A program made the translations under genes and the position numbers. From an uncultured Pelagibacteraceae bacterium (lineage in GTDB: Bacteria > Pseudomonadota > Alphaproteobacteria > Pelagibacterales > AG-422-B15), in NCBI GenBank assembly GCA_902624455.1, contig CACNXQ010000006.1, forward strand, positions 31,499 to 95,498: a stretch of 64,000 nt of DNA, written 5' to 3'. Within the stretch, counting starts at the first letter, position 1. Each line of letters starts with the position of its first letter. This document shows positions 50,022 to 59,751 of this stretch, piece after piece. Below the pieces are notes generated by a model. That model ran no database searches. It had not been told where the DNA came from and saw only the letters and a list, made by a program, of their open reading frames with translations.

Positions 50022-51632
50022 GTGATTGAAACTGAATATGATGTCATTGTAGCTGGCTATGGACCTGTAGGTGAAACATGCGCAAACCTACTTGGTTATT
50101 ATGGTATAAAAGCTCTAATTTTAGATAAAGAAAAAGAGGCATACCCCCTACCTAGAGCAATTACTTGGGATGCTGAATGTCAACGAGCAATGGCTCATTG
50201 TGATTTCAGTACAAAAGTAAAGACCAGAAAAATAAGAGGAGTAGATAATCAAGATGCAAATAAAAAATCTATTTTAAAAATTACAATGGACGGCTTTGAT
50301 ACTTATAATTATCAACATTCAATATTATTTATTCATCAACCTCAATTTGATGAAGCACATAGAGAAAATGCAAAAAAATATAAAACTAATACCATTAAAA
50401 CTGGAAACGAAATTTTAGATATTTCTCAGTCAGATGGTATAGTTGGCTGTACATATAAAGATATTAATACTGGTCAAGAATTTAAGACTAACAGTAAATA
50501 TTTGCTAGCTTGTGATGGAGCAAATAGTACAGTTCGAAAGCTTAAAAATATAGAATTAAAAAGCCTCGATGCGGATGAAACATGGATGGTAGTTGATGGA
50601 TATACCAAAAATAGTTTTGATTGCTTTACAAATGTCGATGCAATTCAATATTGCAACCCATCAAGACCAACAACAATCATTCAAGGAGTTGAGAATTGCT
50701 TTAGATTTGAAATAGCCTTCATGCCAGGTGACTCTATTGATGAGATACAAAAAGAGGAAGTCTTTAAAAAGTATATTGATCAGTGGTTAGGTGATAATGA
50801 GGTCGAATTTTCTAGAACGGCAGTTTACTCATTTCATGCTGCCAATGCAGAAAAATGGAGTGATAAAAATGTATTTCTTCTTGGTGATGCTGCTCATCAA
50901 ATGCCACCTTTTATGGGTCAAGGCATGAATTCAGGGTGCAGAGACGCAGAGAATTTATTATGGAAAATCAATGGAGTACTGAAAGGACTTTATTCAGAGA
51001 AAATATTACACACCTACGAATCAGAAAGAAAGCCACATGTTGCTCGTATAACAAGAGGAGCGATAAAAATGGGTGGAATTATAAATGCTAAAAGTAGAAT
51101 TATAGCATTTATTAGAAACACATTACTAAGAACACAGAGTTATTTTAAAGGTAAAGAAAACGTATTTCCTGTACTAAATGGCAACCGTTTAGGTTCAGGC
51201 GTACATAAAATGCCAAAAATAAAAAATGTTTCAATCGAGAGGTACTACTTTAATGAAATAAATGTTCGTCTTCGTGATGGAAGAGTTGTGAGCACTGATA
51301 AAGTTTTAGAAAAAAACTTTGGAATAATACTGAATAATTTTAATGGCAATAAAAAGATTTCAGAAAAGAATTTAGATCTAATAAATAAGCATAACTTTAA
51401 AATTATAAATATTACTGATAGTTACGATCATTCAAACTGCAAAGGATACATTGCTTGTGAAGAAACACACTCAGATATGGAAATTTATTGTGATAAATAT
51501 GAATGTAATGGAATCATTTTAAGACCAGATAAGTATGTTTTTGATCTACTCCACTTTAAAAGTAACGACAGTCTTGAAATCCTAATCAATGAGGTATTCC
51601 ATAATATAAGAGAGAAAATTGAATTTAATTGA
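50022..51632 (+). CDS. FAD-dependent aromatic hydroxylase (MhpA-like)
   Basis: A single-component flavin monooxygenase that likely hydroxylates an aromatic ring. The 536 residues have the FAD motif VIVAGYGPVGETCANLLGYYG, the DG motif in LLACDGANSTVRKL, and the second FAD motif LLGDAAHQMPPFMGQGMNSG. Length and C-terminal extension match MhpA-type phenylpropionate hydroxylases. Start is GTG, 5 bases after the FAH gene. Substrate not determined. Confidence 0.86.
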   Translation: MIETEYDVIVAGYGPVGETCANLLGYYGIKALILDKEKEAYPLPRAITWDAECQRAMAHCDFSTKVKTRKIRGVDNQDANKKSILKITMDGFDTYNYQHSILFIHQPQFDEAHRENAKKYKTNTIKTGNEILDISQSDGIVGCTYKDINTGQEFKTNSKYLLACDGANSTVRKLKNIELKSLDADETWMVVDGYTKNSFDCFTNVDAIQYCNPSRPTTIIQGVENCFRFEIAFMPGDSIDEIQKEEVFKKYIDQWLGDNEVEFSRTAVYSFHAANAEKWSDKNVFLLGDAAHQMPPFMGQGMNSGCRDAENLLWKINGVLKGLYSEKILHTYESERKPHVARITRGAIKMGGIINAKSRIIAFIRNTLLRTQSYFKGKENVFPVLNGNRLGSGVHKMPKIKNVSIERYYFNEINVRLRDGRVVSTDKVLEKNFGIILNNFNGNKKISEKNLDLINKHNFKIINITDSYDHSNCKGYIACEETHSDMEIYCDKYECNGIILRPDKYVFDLLHFKSNDSLEILINEVFHNIREKIEFN

Positions 51633-51662
51633 AACTCATTTGTTAAGGATTAAACTATAAAT

Positions 51663-52037
51663 ATGCCATTAGACGATCAAGATAGAAAAAAAGGGTTAGA
51701 AATTTTAAAGAAAATGGATCTCCTTAAAAATGAAGAGACTCCAGTTTCAAAAAGTTTACTCAAGCAAATAATAGACATGTTATATGGAACAATTTGGTCA
51801 AGAACAGAGCAACTGTCACTAGAAGAACGAAGTATGATCACGCTAACTGTTTTAGTAGCTCTAAATAGAGAGAACGAACTAAAATCTCATATACGTGGGG
51901 CAAAAAATTTAGGCATTAAAAAAGAGAAAATTGAAGAAATGATTACTCACGTTGCATTTTACAGTGGATTTCCAACAGCGGTATCAGCAAGCCAATTGTT
52001 AAATAGAGTCTGGGACTCTGATGAAAACAAACAATAA
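51663..52037 (+). CDS. Carboxymuconolactone decarboxylase-family protein
   Basis: A small CMD/AhpD-like protein. The 124 residues contain LEERSMITLTVLVALNRENELKSHI-type sequence (here spread over residues 54-80) and THVAFYSGFPTAVSASQLL. The redox Cys pair of AhpD is absent, which fits a decarboxylase-like or binding role. It lies 30 bases after the hydroxylase and overlaps the GST gene by 17 bases. Confidence 0.82.
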   Translation: MPLDDQDRKKGLEILKKMDLLKNEETPVSKSLLKQIIDMLYGTIWSRTEQLSLEERSMITLTVLVALNRENELKSHIRGAKNLGIKKEKIEEMITHVAFYSGFPTAVSASQLLNRVWDSDENKQ

Positions 52038-52953
52038 AAACTTAGAAATTGTCTCGGGCAAACAACCATTTAAAGTTATTGAGACCAATGATGAGTGGGT
52101 TCTTTATCATAATGAATTTTCACTTTGTTCAAGAAAAGTTAGGATCTGTATGTCTGAAGCGGACATTCATTATAAATCAAAGCACATTAATATTATTGAA
52201 ACTGGTAATGCTGAAAATTTGAGTAGGTATTTCAAGAAGATCAATCCAAAAGTAACAGTGCCTGTTCTACTACACAATGGATATCCAATATACGAGTCTC
52301 ATGAACAGATAAAATATTTAAATGAATACAAAAATGATAAGCTGATTATAAATGATGATGAAAACAACTGGATAAAGAAAGCTTCACTTGTTGGTGAACC
52401 CATAAATAATCTAGATCAATATGCAGGCAACTGTGTTTCCTTATTAACACCACCACTTTTTATAAGCATGCTAAGAAATATAAGTATTATTAAATTTTTT
52501 CCCTATATGATTAAACATCCAATAAAGTTTAGAGCGGTAAATTTTTTATTTTTTAAATTACTTGGATACTTTTTATATAGAAAAAGTACTCCATTATATC
52601 GAATATCTCTTAGAGCAAGTAGGAATTTAAATCAGCATATGAAAGATTTAGATACCCAAATAAATAATAAAGAATGGATAATGGGAAAAGACTTTGGCTT
52701 AGCGGATATTTCTTGGGCGGTTATTTTGCACAGGCTAGAGGAATTACAACTTCTTGACCATATACTTCATACATATTCAAATATTGAGATCTACTATGAA
52801 CGATTAAAGAAAAGAAAATGCTTTATTGACGGAATAACAAACGTTCAAAACAAAAAAGTTAATACTGGAGTTATGGGGCTACAGAAATCGATTAGAAAAG
52901 TGAAAAATTTAAGTTTTATGTATCATGAAATAAAGCAGAATTTTACTAGATAA
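52021..52953 (+). CDS. Glutathione S-transferase-like protein
   Basis: The 310 residues show a thioredoxin-like N-terminal domain (LYHNEFSLCSRKVRICMSE; NPKVTVPVLLHNGYPIYES) and a helical C-terminal domain (WIMGKDFGLADISWAVILHR). It is longer than common GSTs (about 220), with extra residues between the domains. In aromatic degradation such proteins may isomerise maleylpyruvate-type products or open rings; here this is inferred from location only. It is convergent with yeiH and overlaps it by 8 bases. Confidence 0.78.
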   Translation: MKTNNKNLEIVSGKQPFKVIETNDEWVLYHNEFSLCSRKVRICMSEADIHYKSKHINIIETGNAENLSRYFKKINPKVTVPVLLHNGYPIYESHEQIKYLNEYKNDKLIINDDENNWIKKASLVGEPINNLDQYAGNCVSLLTPPLFISMLRNISIIKFFPYMIKHPIKFRAVNFLFFKLLGYFLYRKSTPLYRISLRASRNLNQHMKDLDTQINNKEWIMGKDFGLADISWAVILHRLEELQLLDHILHTYSNIEIYYERLKKRKCFIDGITNVQNKKVNTGVMGLQKSIRKVKNLSFMYHEIKQNFTR

Positions 52954-54022
52954 CAAAAATATTTACTCCAATAAAACTGATCACACCTACACAAAATGCT
53001 GCAATGAAACCTACATAAAAAGGTTTGATACCAAGCTCTCTCAAAGAACTTAATTTTGTGCTTAATCCAACAGCAGACATTGCTATACCAAGAGAAACTT
53101 CGGCAATTAATTTGATAGAGTTGATCGTCGCGAGCCATGTTTCTTCATCTAAAAAGAATAAAGCTCTTTGTTCATTTGCTATACTATAATCACCAAAAGT
53201 TCTTATAAGACCTAATAAAATAAATCCTAATATAAATAATGGAAAAACTGAAAGTATTGAAAAACTGCTACCTGTCTTCTTTTCCTCATTACTAAGATAT
53301 AAATATCCCATCAATGGTATCACTATTATCATGCTCACATTCCTGACAAGCTTAGTCACTGTTGCGAAATCAAGAGTTTGAGGTGAATCGAATTGTTGGG
53401 CATAAATTAACCCTGCCCCAGCCACCTGGGCTGTTTCATGTATGGCAGTACCTAAAAATAAACCTATTGATTGATCATTTCCTGAAAATAAATAATGTGC
53501 TAAGTAAGGGTAAGCAAGCATTGCGATAATTCCAAAAATAGTGATATTTGCAATTGCGTAAGTAATTTCTTCTTTTTTTGCTTTGATTACTGGTCCAGTT
53601 GCTACAATTGCAGTTGCTCCACATATGCTAGTTCCAACTGCAATTAATGCTGCAAGTTTATTTTCAACATTTAATAGTTTACTCAAATAATTAACGAGCA
53701 ATAAAGTAAAAGCGATACAAGATATAACAACAGGAAGTCCCAAAAATCCAATTCGAGCAATATCAGATAAGCCTAATCGTATCCCTAGGCATATAATACC
53801 AAATTTTAAAATATATTTTAAACTGATATTAAACCCTGCATTAAATGACTCTTTTAAATTTATAAGATTTGCGATAAGCATGCCAAGCAAAATTGAAAGC
53901 ATGATTGAGGAAATTGGACTTTTCTCAAATCCTAGAAGATCCTCACCAATAAAATCGCTTGCCACGAAGCCGATTGTTGCAACGATAAAACATAACAGAA
54001 GACCGGGGATACTTTTGAACAT
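52946..54022 (-). CDS. YeiH-family putative sulfate/sulfonate-linked exporter
   Basis: An inner-membrane protein of the YeiH (UPF0324) family, about ten helices. The 358 residues include GIICLGIRLGLSDIARIG, the family signature AVGTSICGATAIVATGPVI, and ETAQVAGAGLIYAQ. Members are annotated as sulfate exporters, and some sit in taurine loci. It is divergent from the PAPS-synthesis genes and the taurine operon is 12 kb away, so sulfite or sulfate export is a reasonable guess, not proved. Confidence 0.82.
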   Translation of the reverse strand: MFKSIPGLLLCFIVATIGFVASDFIGEDLLGFEKSPISSIMLSILLGMLIANLINLKESFNAGFNISLKYILKFGIICLGIRLGLSDIARIGFLGLPVVISCIAFTLLLVNYLSKLLNVENKLAALIAVGTSICGATAIVATGPVIKAKKEEITYAIANITIFGIIAMLAYPYLAHYLFSGNDQSIGLFLGTAIHETAQVAGAGLIYAQQFDSPQTLDFATVTKLVRNVSMIIVIPLMGYLYLSNEEKKTGSSFSILSVFPLFILGFILLGLIRTFGDYSIANEQRALFFLDEETWLATINSIKLIAEVSLGIAMSAVGLSTKLSSLRELGIKPFYVGFIAAFCVGVISFIGVNIFVI

Positions 54023-54091
54023 ATAAATTATTAATTAATCAAGAAAACCAGTTTTTTTGCTAATTTTCAACATTTATTATCATTTTTATAC

Positions 54092-54187
54092 TTGTCGTAA
54101 TATGCATATTATATAAATATTTGTAAATATATAAAAATTAAATTATATATTTTTGAGTTTTTTAATATTTATTACATTTTACGACAA
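54092..54187. repeat. Spaced inverted repeat in the yeiH-cysD gap
   Basis: Perfect 9-base arms TTGTCGTAA (54092-54100) and TTACGACAA (54179-54187) are 78 bases apart. The sequence between is almost pure A/T. The right arm runs into the A of the cysD ATG. It could be a two-site operator or a long stem that hides the start codon if the transcript begins upstream. Confidence 0.45.
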
Positions 54188-55659
54188 TGATACCTTTTAT
54201 TAATAAAAAGAATAAATCTGGCAAATTAATTCCATGGGATACTTCATTAGTTCACCTTCATAGTAATTCAAAATTGTCTTTGCGAGCCACAGAGAGAACA
54301 ATTGAGAAAAGTAAAATACTACCAGCGGTTGTTAGTTTAGATGATGTAAAAGATGAAAATAATAACCCAGTTAAGAGTAATTTAGTTAAAAAGGTGCTTA
54401 AGGAGTCCAAAAAAAAAAGAAACCAAATTTTAATTATTCAAATAAAAGAAGTGAAAAAAGATCTTTTGTTATTTTTTGTAAATGATCTTAGAGGGGGCAG
54501 AAGATGGCTGTGGCATAAGGGGAAAGATATTAATAAGAAGAACCTTATTTTGTTATGTGAGGCTTTACTTAAAAAACAAAATAATAACGTTGTTTTCTTT
54601 CCACATAATAATGCAACTAAATATTTTAGGTTACTTGATAAAAATTTATCTGAGGAATTTATCAACCTTAAAAATAATAAAGGGTACTTTCCATTTACTT
54701 GTTATCGAAATTACTTAAAAAACTCTGAAACTACACTCTCGTTTAATAAAAAATATCCAAAGGAACTTAATTATCTCGATGATTTAGAGTCAGAAAGTAT
54801 CCATATAATCAGAGAAGTTGTTGCAGAGTCTAATAATCCAGTAATGCTGTATTCTATAGGTAAGGATAGTGCCGTTATGCTTCACTTGGCTGCTAAAGCC
54901 TTCTATCCTGGACCAATTCCCTTCCCTCTTATGCATGTCGATACAACATGGAAATTTGATATGATGTATCAATTTCGAGATTACATCAAAAAAAAATACA
55001 ACGTGAAATTGATTGTTTATTCTAATGAGGAAGGAGTTAAAGCAAATATAAATCCTTTTGATCATGGGTCGGTAAAACATACTCATATCATGAAAACTGA
55101 AGCCTTGCTTAAGTCTCTTAAAGAACACAAATTTGATATTGCCTTTGGTGGAGCTCGAAGGGATGAAGAAAAAAGCCGTTCTAAAGAACGGGTGTTATCT
55201 TTTAGAAATTCATCTCATAAGTGGGATCCAAAAAACCAAAGACCTGAACTATGGAATTTATACAATGCCAAAGTTAATGATGGAGAGTCTATAAGGGCAT
55301 TCCCAATATCAAATTGGACAGAACTTGATGTTTGGAATTATATAAAAAGAGAAAATATAGACATTGTTCCTTTGTATTTCTCAGATTTTTATCCTGTGGT
55401 TGAAAGAGATAATACGCTCATCATGGTTGATGATGGAAGGATGATGATTGAGAAAAATGAAAAAGTATTTGTTAAAAATATAAGATTTAGAACGCTTGGC
55501 TGTTATCCATTGACTGGAGCAATAGAGTCAAGTGCGACCAATCTTGATGAAATAGTAAGTGAATTATCATCTTCAACAGTGAGTGAAAGACAAGGCAGAC
55601 TTATAGATACTGATGAAAAATCCTCAATGGAAAAGAAAAAAATAGATGGATATTTCTAA
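54187..55659 (+). CDS. cysD: Sulfate adenylyltransferase subunit CysD with N-terminal extension
   Basis: CysD forms adenosine phosphosulfate from ATP and sulfate, with the CysN GTPase. Residues about 195-490 are a full Cys[17 protein letters not shown], the pyrophosphate loop [31 protein letters not shown] and the end [16 protein letters not shown]. The first 195 residues are extra. They are Lys/Asn-rich with segments such as [14 protein letters not shown] and [14 protein letters not shown], and I do not recognise them. No internal Met lies near the CysD start, so the extension is probably translated. cysNC follows after 2 bases. Confidence 0.9.
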   Translation: MIPFINKKNKSGKLIPWDTSLVHLHSNSKLSLRATERTIEKSKILPAVVSLDDVKDENNNPVKSNLVKKVLKESKKKRNQILIIQIKEVKKDLLLFFVNDLRGGRRWLWHKGKDINKKNLILLCEALLKKQNNNVVFFPHNNATKYFRLLDKNLSEEFINLKNNKGYFPFTCYRNYLKNSETTLSFNKKYPKELNYLDDLESESIHIIREVVAESNNPVMLYSIGKDSAVMLHLAAKAFYPGPIPFPLMHVDTTWKFDMMYQFRDYIKKKYNVKLIVYSNEEGVKANINPFDHGSVKHTHIMKTEALLKSLKEHKFDIAFGGARRDEEKSRSKERVLSFRNSSHKWDPKNQRPELWNLYNAKVNDGESIRAFPISNWTELDVWNYIKRENIDIVPLYFSDFYPVVERDNTLIMVDDGRMMIEKNEKVFVKNIRFRTLGCYPLTGAIESSATNLDEIVSELSSSTVSERQGRLIDTDEKSSMEKKKIDGYF

Positions 55660-55661
55660 GA

Positions 55662-57500
55662 ATGACTAGCAATAAAAATATACTTAAATTTATTACTTGT
55701 GGCAGTGTTGATGATGGGAAAAGCACATTAATAGGCCGAATATTATTTGAATCCAAGCTTATTTTAGATGACCAACTTGAAGTATTAAAAAATGACTCAA
55801 TAAAAGTAGGCACACAGGGCGACAATTTAGATTTAGCACTTTTGGTTGACGGCTTATCCTCTGAACGGGAACAAGGCATTACAATTGATGTAGCTTATAA
55901 GTACTTCAATACAAAGAAACGTAAATTCATTGTACTTGATACGCCTGGACATGAACAATATACCAGAAATATGGTCACTGGTGCATCTAATGCCGATTTA
56001 GCCGTAATACTTATTGATGCATCAAAAGGAGTGCTTACGCAAACAAAGAGACATTCATACGTATGTTCAATGATGGGCATCAAGAACATAATTGTTGCAA
56101 TAAATAAAATTGATCAGGTCGAATATAAAGAAAAGATTTTTAATTCAATTTCAGATGAATTTAAAACTATATCAGCAAAGCTAAACTTTTCTCAAATGAG
56201 CATAGTGCCTGTTTCAGCTTTAAAAGGAGATAATGTCTCAATTAAATCAAAAAAAACCAAATGGTATAAGGGAAAAACATTACTAGACATATTAGAAAAA
56301 AGTGAAATTAAAAGACATAAAGAGCAATCAACTTTTAGATTACCGATACAGAGTGTCCTGCGTCCAAATTCAAAATTTCGAGGCTTTCAGGGTACAGTAT
56401 CTTCAGGCTCTATTTCTAAAGGAGATAAAATATTAATTCAACCAGGATCAAACACCGCAAAAGTAAAAGAAATTTTTTATTCAGGGAAAAAAATTAATAA
56501 AGCTCTTACAGATAACGCCATCACAATCACACTTAATAAAGAAATTGATGTAAGCAGAGGTAACATTTTTACAAAAGATAAGGAACCTTGTGAAATTAGT
56601 AATCAATTTCAATCAAAACTAATATGGTTAGATGAGAATGACGGTCACACTGGGAGATCTTACATTTTCAAGATTAACAATCAAACCGCTGGTGCACAAA
56701 TATCTAAAATAAAATCTAAAATAGATATCAGTAATCTGACAGATACCTCAGGAAATATGCTCAAGCTAAATGACATTTCTACAGTGAATATAAATCTTGA
56801 TAAAGATATTGTATTTGAGGAGTACACAATGAATAGATCTCTTGGTGGATTTATTTTAGTAGATAGATTTACTAACAAAACTGTTGCCGCAGGATTAATA
56901 CAATTTTCGTTAAGACGTGCACAAAATATCTTTGAACAAAATCTTTCAATTAATAAAAATCTTAGACATAAGCTTAATAACCATAAGAGTAAGGTACTTT
57001 GGCTTACTGGACTTAGTGGTTCAGGTAAATCAACAATTGCTAATGAACTTGAAAAAAAATTATATGAGAGAGGTATTAGGACCTATGTATTAGATGGTGA
57101 TAATATCAGACATGGACTGAATAAAGATCTAGGGTTCACTGATGCTGATAGAGTTGAAAATATAAGACGTGTTGGTGAAGTGGCTAAATTAATGGTTGAT
57201 GCTGGGTTAGTTGTTATAACAGCATTTATTTCACCATTTGCTGCGGAACGGGCCATGGTAAAAGAGATGTTTAGTGAAGAGGAATTCAAAGAAGTCTTTG
57301 TTGATGTGCCAATAAATATTGCTGAAAAAAGAGATCCGAAAGGCTTGTACAAAAAAGCTAGAAAAGGCTTAATTAAAAATTTTACAGGGATCGACAGTAA
57401 ATATGAAGAACCCACAAATCCTAATTATATATTTAAAACCGATAAATTGAGTGTTAAAAAAATAGTAAATTCACTACTTAGCGGTGAATTTAACGAATAA
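55662..57500 (+). CDS. cysNC: Bifunctional CysN (GTPase) and CysC (APS kinase)
   Basis: A fused enzyme that drives APS formation and phosphorylates it to PAPS. The 612 residues begin with a CysN GTPase ([43 protein letters not shown]), then beta-barrel domains, and from about residue 445 an APS kinase ([38 protein letters not shown]). No cysH or cysI is next to it, so PAPS could serve sulfation as well as assimilation. Confidence 0.95.
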   Translation: MTSNKNILKFITCGSVDDGKSTLIGRILFESKLILDDQLEVLKNDSIKVGTQGDNLDLALLVDGLSSEREQGITIDVAYKYFNTKKRKFIVLDTPGHEQYTRNMVTGASNADLAVILIDASKGVLTQTKRHSYVCSMMGIKNIIVAINKIDQVEYKEKIFNSISDEFKTISAKLNFSQMSIVPVSALKGDNVSIKSKKTKWYKGKTLLDILEKSEIKRHKEQSTFRLPIQSVLRPNSKFRGFQGTVSSGSISKGDKILIQPGSNTAKVKEIFYSGKKINKALTDNAITITLNKEIDVSRGNIFTKDKEPCEISNQFQSKLIWLDENDGHTGRSYIFKINNQTAGAQISKIKSKIDISNLTDTSGNMLKLNDISTVNINLDKDIVFEEYTMNRSLGGFILVDRFTNKTVAAGLIQFSLRRAQNIFEQNLSINKNLRHKLNNHKSKVLWLTGLSGSGKSTIANELEKKLYERGIRTYVLDGDNIRHGLNKDLGFTDADRVENIRRVGEVAKLMVDAGLVVITAFISPFAAERAMVKEMFSEEEFKEVFVDVPINIAEKRDPKGLYKKARKGLIKNFTGIDSKYEEPTNPNYIFKTDKLSVKKIVNSLLSGEFNE

Positions 57501-57551
57501 TAATAAATTTCTTTTATAGATAATTAACTATAACAATTTAAAATATAGGAC

Positions 57552-57779
57552 ATGGCTCAAAGTTCAAAAAAGAGGTCTCTGGTAAAAGCATTTACTTGGC
57601 GTTTTACTGCTACAATTGACACATTCATCATTAGTTATCTTGTAATATGGCAGTCTGACTTTTCAACTTTAGAGACAGCTGGTATGATTGCAGGGCTCGA
57701 AGTATTAACAAAAATTACAATTTACTATTTTCATGAACGACTTTGGTCTTATATCAAATGGGGTAAAGAATTAAATTAG
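57552..57779 (+). CDS. DUF2061 small membrane protein
   Basis: The 75 residues show the family pattern RSLVKAFTWRFTATIDTFIIS, a hydrophobic segment and YYFHERLWSYIKWG at the end. Members often lie beside or within sulfate-activation operons in proteobacteria, as here. Function is unknown; it is probably a two-helix inner-membrane protein. It lies 51 bases after cysNC and nearly touches the convergent gene. Confidence 0.85.
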   Translation: MAQSSKKRSLVKAFTWRFTATIDTFIISYLVIWQSDFSTLETAGMIAGLEVLTKITIYYFHERLWSYIKWGKELN

Positions 57780-57780
57780 A

Positions 57781-58746
57781 TTAGTCTGTTATACTTACAG
57801 ACACACCAGGATTACCTACAAATATCGTACATGTTGAAACATCATCTTTGCCTGCCTCTTCTGATCTAATAAAATGCGCATCCATTGCCCCTGTTACATC
57901 AAATGACATCTTTACAGTAGGAAAAACTTCTGCCGAAGATCTTATATACGTATTATCGAGAAGATAAATCAATACGATTGACGTATCATTTTCTTGGAGC
58001 CCACTTTGCCATATAGGTCCATCTGGAACATAGTATCTTGTTAACATCCAGTAATCTTGAGTACCGTCGATTTGAACAGAGCCTTCGTCAGTTCCTAAAT
58101 GAGTTGCCCCTTGATCTTTCAGACTTTGAATGTAACCAAAACCACACCCTGATCTAGCAGGATTCGCAACACATAACGCATCTTCACTAGCATCTGTGTT
58201 CGCTGTAACATTTGTTCCACCTGGTCTAACTGTATCGTTGCCTGCACCATTTAAAAATTTAATAGCTTGAATTGAAGGGGTTCCACCGACAGAGCCTTCG
58301 GCAGAAACAGAGTTAGATGACTGAGTGTTAGAACTATCAGTATGACAGCTAGTCATACCTGAGTTGCTCCCGGTGTTAGTAATGGTTCCCTTTAACCACA
58401 TGGTCCTATCTAGCTCAAATCTTGCATAATGATATTCTGCTCCGATTGGCATGGAATTAGTTGGGCCGTAGTTACAAGCGACTGCTCCTTGTTCAACGCC
58501 TGCAATATCACATCTTCCATCGTCATCAGTCATAGTTTTGACAATTGTATAAATATCATCTCCTGTACATTCGCCAGTTGATTGATCCCAATCACCACAT
58601 AATTTAAAATCAGTTGGCCTTACTTTAAAAACTGTTGGATCTGCAGTTTGATCATTGTCCCAAAAGGTCTCAGTGTATGCCATTGAGCTATTTAATATGA
58701 GAACTAATGTAAAAAAACCTATTATTCTCTTTGTAATTTGTTTCAT
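57781..58746 (-). CDS. Secreted protein of unknown function, cotranscribed with inverse autotransporter
   Basis: I do not recognise this family. About 321 residues: a signal peptide (RIIGFFTLVLILNSSMAYT), then a soluble, Asp/Thr/Ser/Gly-rich domain with scattered Cys (KLCGDWDQSTGECTGDD, DDDGRCDIAGVEQGAVACNY). These could form disulfides outside the cytoplasm. It ends with NPGVSVSITD. TTG at 58749 is possible but ATG at 58746 is preferred. It begins 3 bases after the barrel gene stop, so the two are made together. It could be a surface partner of the barrel (inference). Confidence 0.65.
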   Translation of the reverse strand: MKQITKRIIGFFTLVLILNSSMAYTETFWDNDQTADPTVFKVRPTDFKLCGDWDQSTGECTGDDIYTIVKTMTDDDGRCDIAGVEQGAVACNYGPTNSMPIGAEYHYARFELDRTMWLKGTITNTGSNSGMTSCHTDSSNTQSSNSVSAEGSVGGTPSIQAIKFLNGAGNDTVRPGGTNVTANTDASEDALCVANPARSGCGFGYIQSLKDQGATHLGTDEGSVQIDGTQDYWMLTRYYVPDGPIWQSGLQENDTSIVLIYLLDNTYIRSSAEVFPTVKMSFDVTGAMDAHFIRSEEAGKDDVSTCTIFVGNPGVSVSITD

Positions 58747-58749
58747 CAA

Positions 58750-59682
58750 TTATGTCCCTCTTGCAACAACAGCGCCACCGCCAGAGCGTTGAGTGATAAT
58801 ATTATTTGTTCTTCTTACTTTGTGAAGCATTTCATTTTCCATATTTTTTTCCGAGAAAGCAAAAGCAGAAACAGGGTTAGTAAAGATTGTAGGCAATCCT
58901 CTATGATCATTTGGCCATCTCAGGGTCAAATTATAAAAATGTTCATCATCAGAGGTATTATCAATATCGTTTCTTCCATACTCAAAAACCATACCTCGAA
59001 GTATTTTAGCTTCAAGAGAAATACGATTACCTTCTAGATCTGGACCTGACTGATCCCAGCGATATCCATTATAAATTAGGTTTGCCCAAGGTAAGTATGG
59101 AACCTGTCCTACAATAGAATAGTCGTAACCGTTTAAAACTTCTTCAATAAGTATTGCGGACCCGGAAGTATATGACTCACTTTCAGATAATCTGTCATAA
59201 ATGTTTGCACTTAACTGAAAGTTACTCGCTAAATATTCTATGCCAACACTTGCTCTGCTATGTCCTTCATCAAACTCATAATCGTAAAATGCATTTGCAC
59301 CAATAATTGCATTATCATTATTTGCTAAAGACCTTAATCCAAAACCCAGATTCAACAAATGTCTTTCATCACCATTTGCAAATGGTTCATGATTTCCAAG
59401 CCTGATTTGTGTAAAATATAGATGTTTATTTTTAATCGCTGCAAGCGGATTCATTGCAAGCGGTCGTACAACAAGTATCGAATAATTAATATCATAGTTT
59501 TCTTGTTCTGAGATTGTGATTTCAGTATCACCTTCACCTGGAATAGCATCAGTAATCACCTCACCTATGCTCGTTAATGTTTTACTTATACCTCTATCTA
59601 TTGCTTTACTAATACTGTCTTCAGCTAAAGCAAAAGAACTAGAAAATATAACTATTAAAAAAATTTGAATTAACCTTAACAT
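58750..59682 (-). CDS. Inverse autotransporter beta-barrel protein (intimin/invasin type), no passenger
   Basis: An outer-membrane barrel of the DUF3442/inverse autotransporter class. After a signal peptide (LIQIFLIVIFSSSFALAE) the barrel shows LLNLGFGLRSLANND, GANAFYDYEFDEGHSRASVG, FQLSANIYDRLSESESY and NGYDYSIVGQVPYLPW. Intimins and invasins continue into a long passenger; here only about 40 residues follow (GGGAVVARGT end). A GTG at 59733 is in frame but lies within a terminator stem, so the ATG at 59682 (310 residues) is chosen. Confidence 0.82.
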   Translation of the reverse strand: MLRLIQIFLIVIFSSSFALAEDSISKAIDRGISKTLTSIGEVITDAIPGEGDTEITISEQENYDINYSILVVRPLAMNPLAAIKNKHLYFTQIRLGNHEPFANGDERHLLNLGFGLRSLANNDNAIIGANAFYDYEFDEGHSRASVGIEYLASNFQLSANIYDRLSESESYTSGSAILIEEVLNGYDYSIVGQVPYLPWANLIYNGYRWDQSGPDLEGNRISLEAKILRGMVFEYGRNDIDNTSDDEHFYNLTLRWPNDHRGLPTIFTNPVSAFAFSEKNMENEMLHKVRRTNNIITQRSGGGAVVARGT

Positions 59683-59712
59683 AAAGCGAAAATAACATAC
59701 ATTTCTGGCCTT

Positions 59713-59734
59713 AAAAAGTGTTATCTTTAACACT
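59713..59734 (-). terminator. Terminator between adaptor gene and barrel gene
   Basis: Perfect 7-base arms (59717-59723 and 59728-59734, AGTGTTA/TAACACT) flank a 4-base loop. On the minus strand a short T run follows. It separates the type I secretion pair from the barrel pair, suggesting two transcription units. Confidence 0.6.
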
Positions 59735-59751
59735 AGTTTTTATCTTATGAC

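Noticed and set aside
59683..59733. GTG start 17 codons upstream of the barrel gene
   Set aside because: It lies within a terminator stem and would put a non-signal leader before a good signal peptide.
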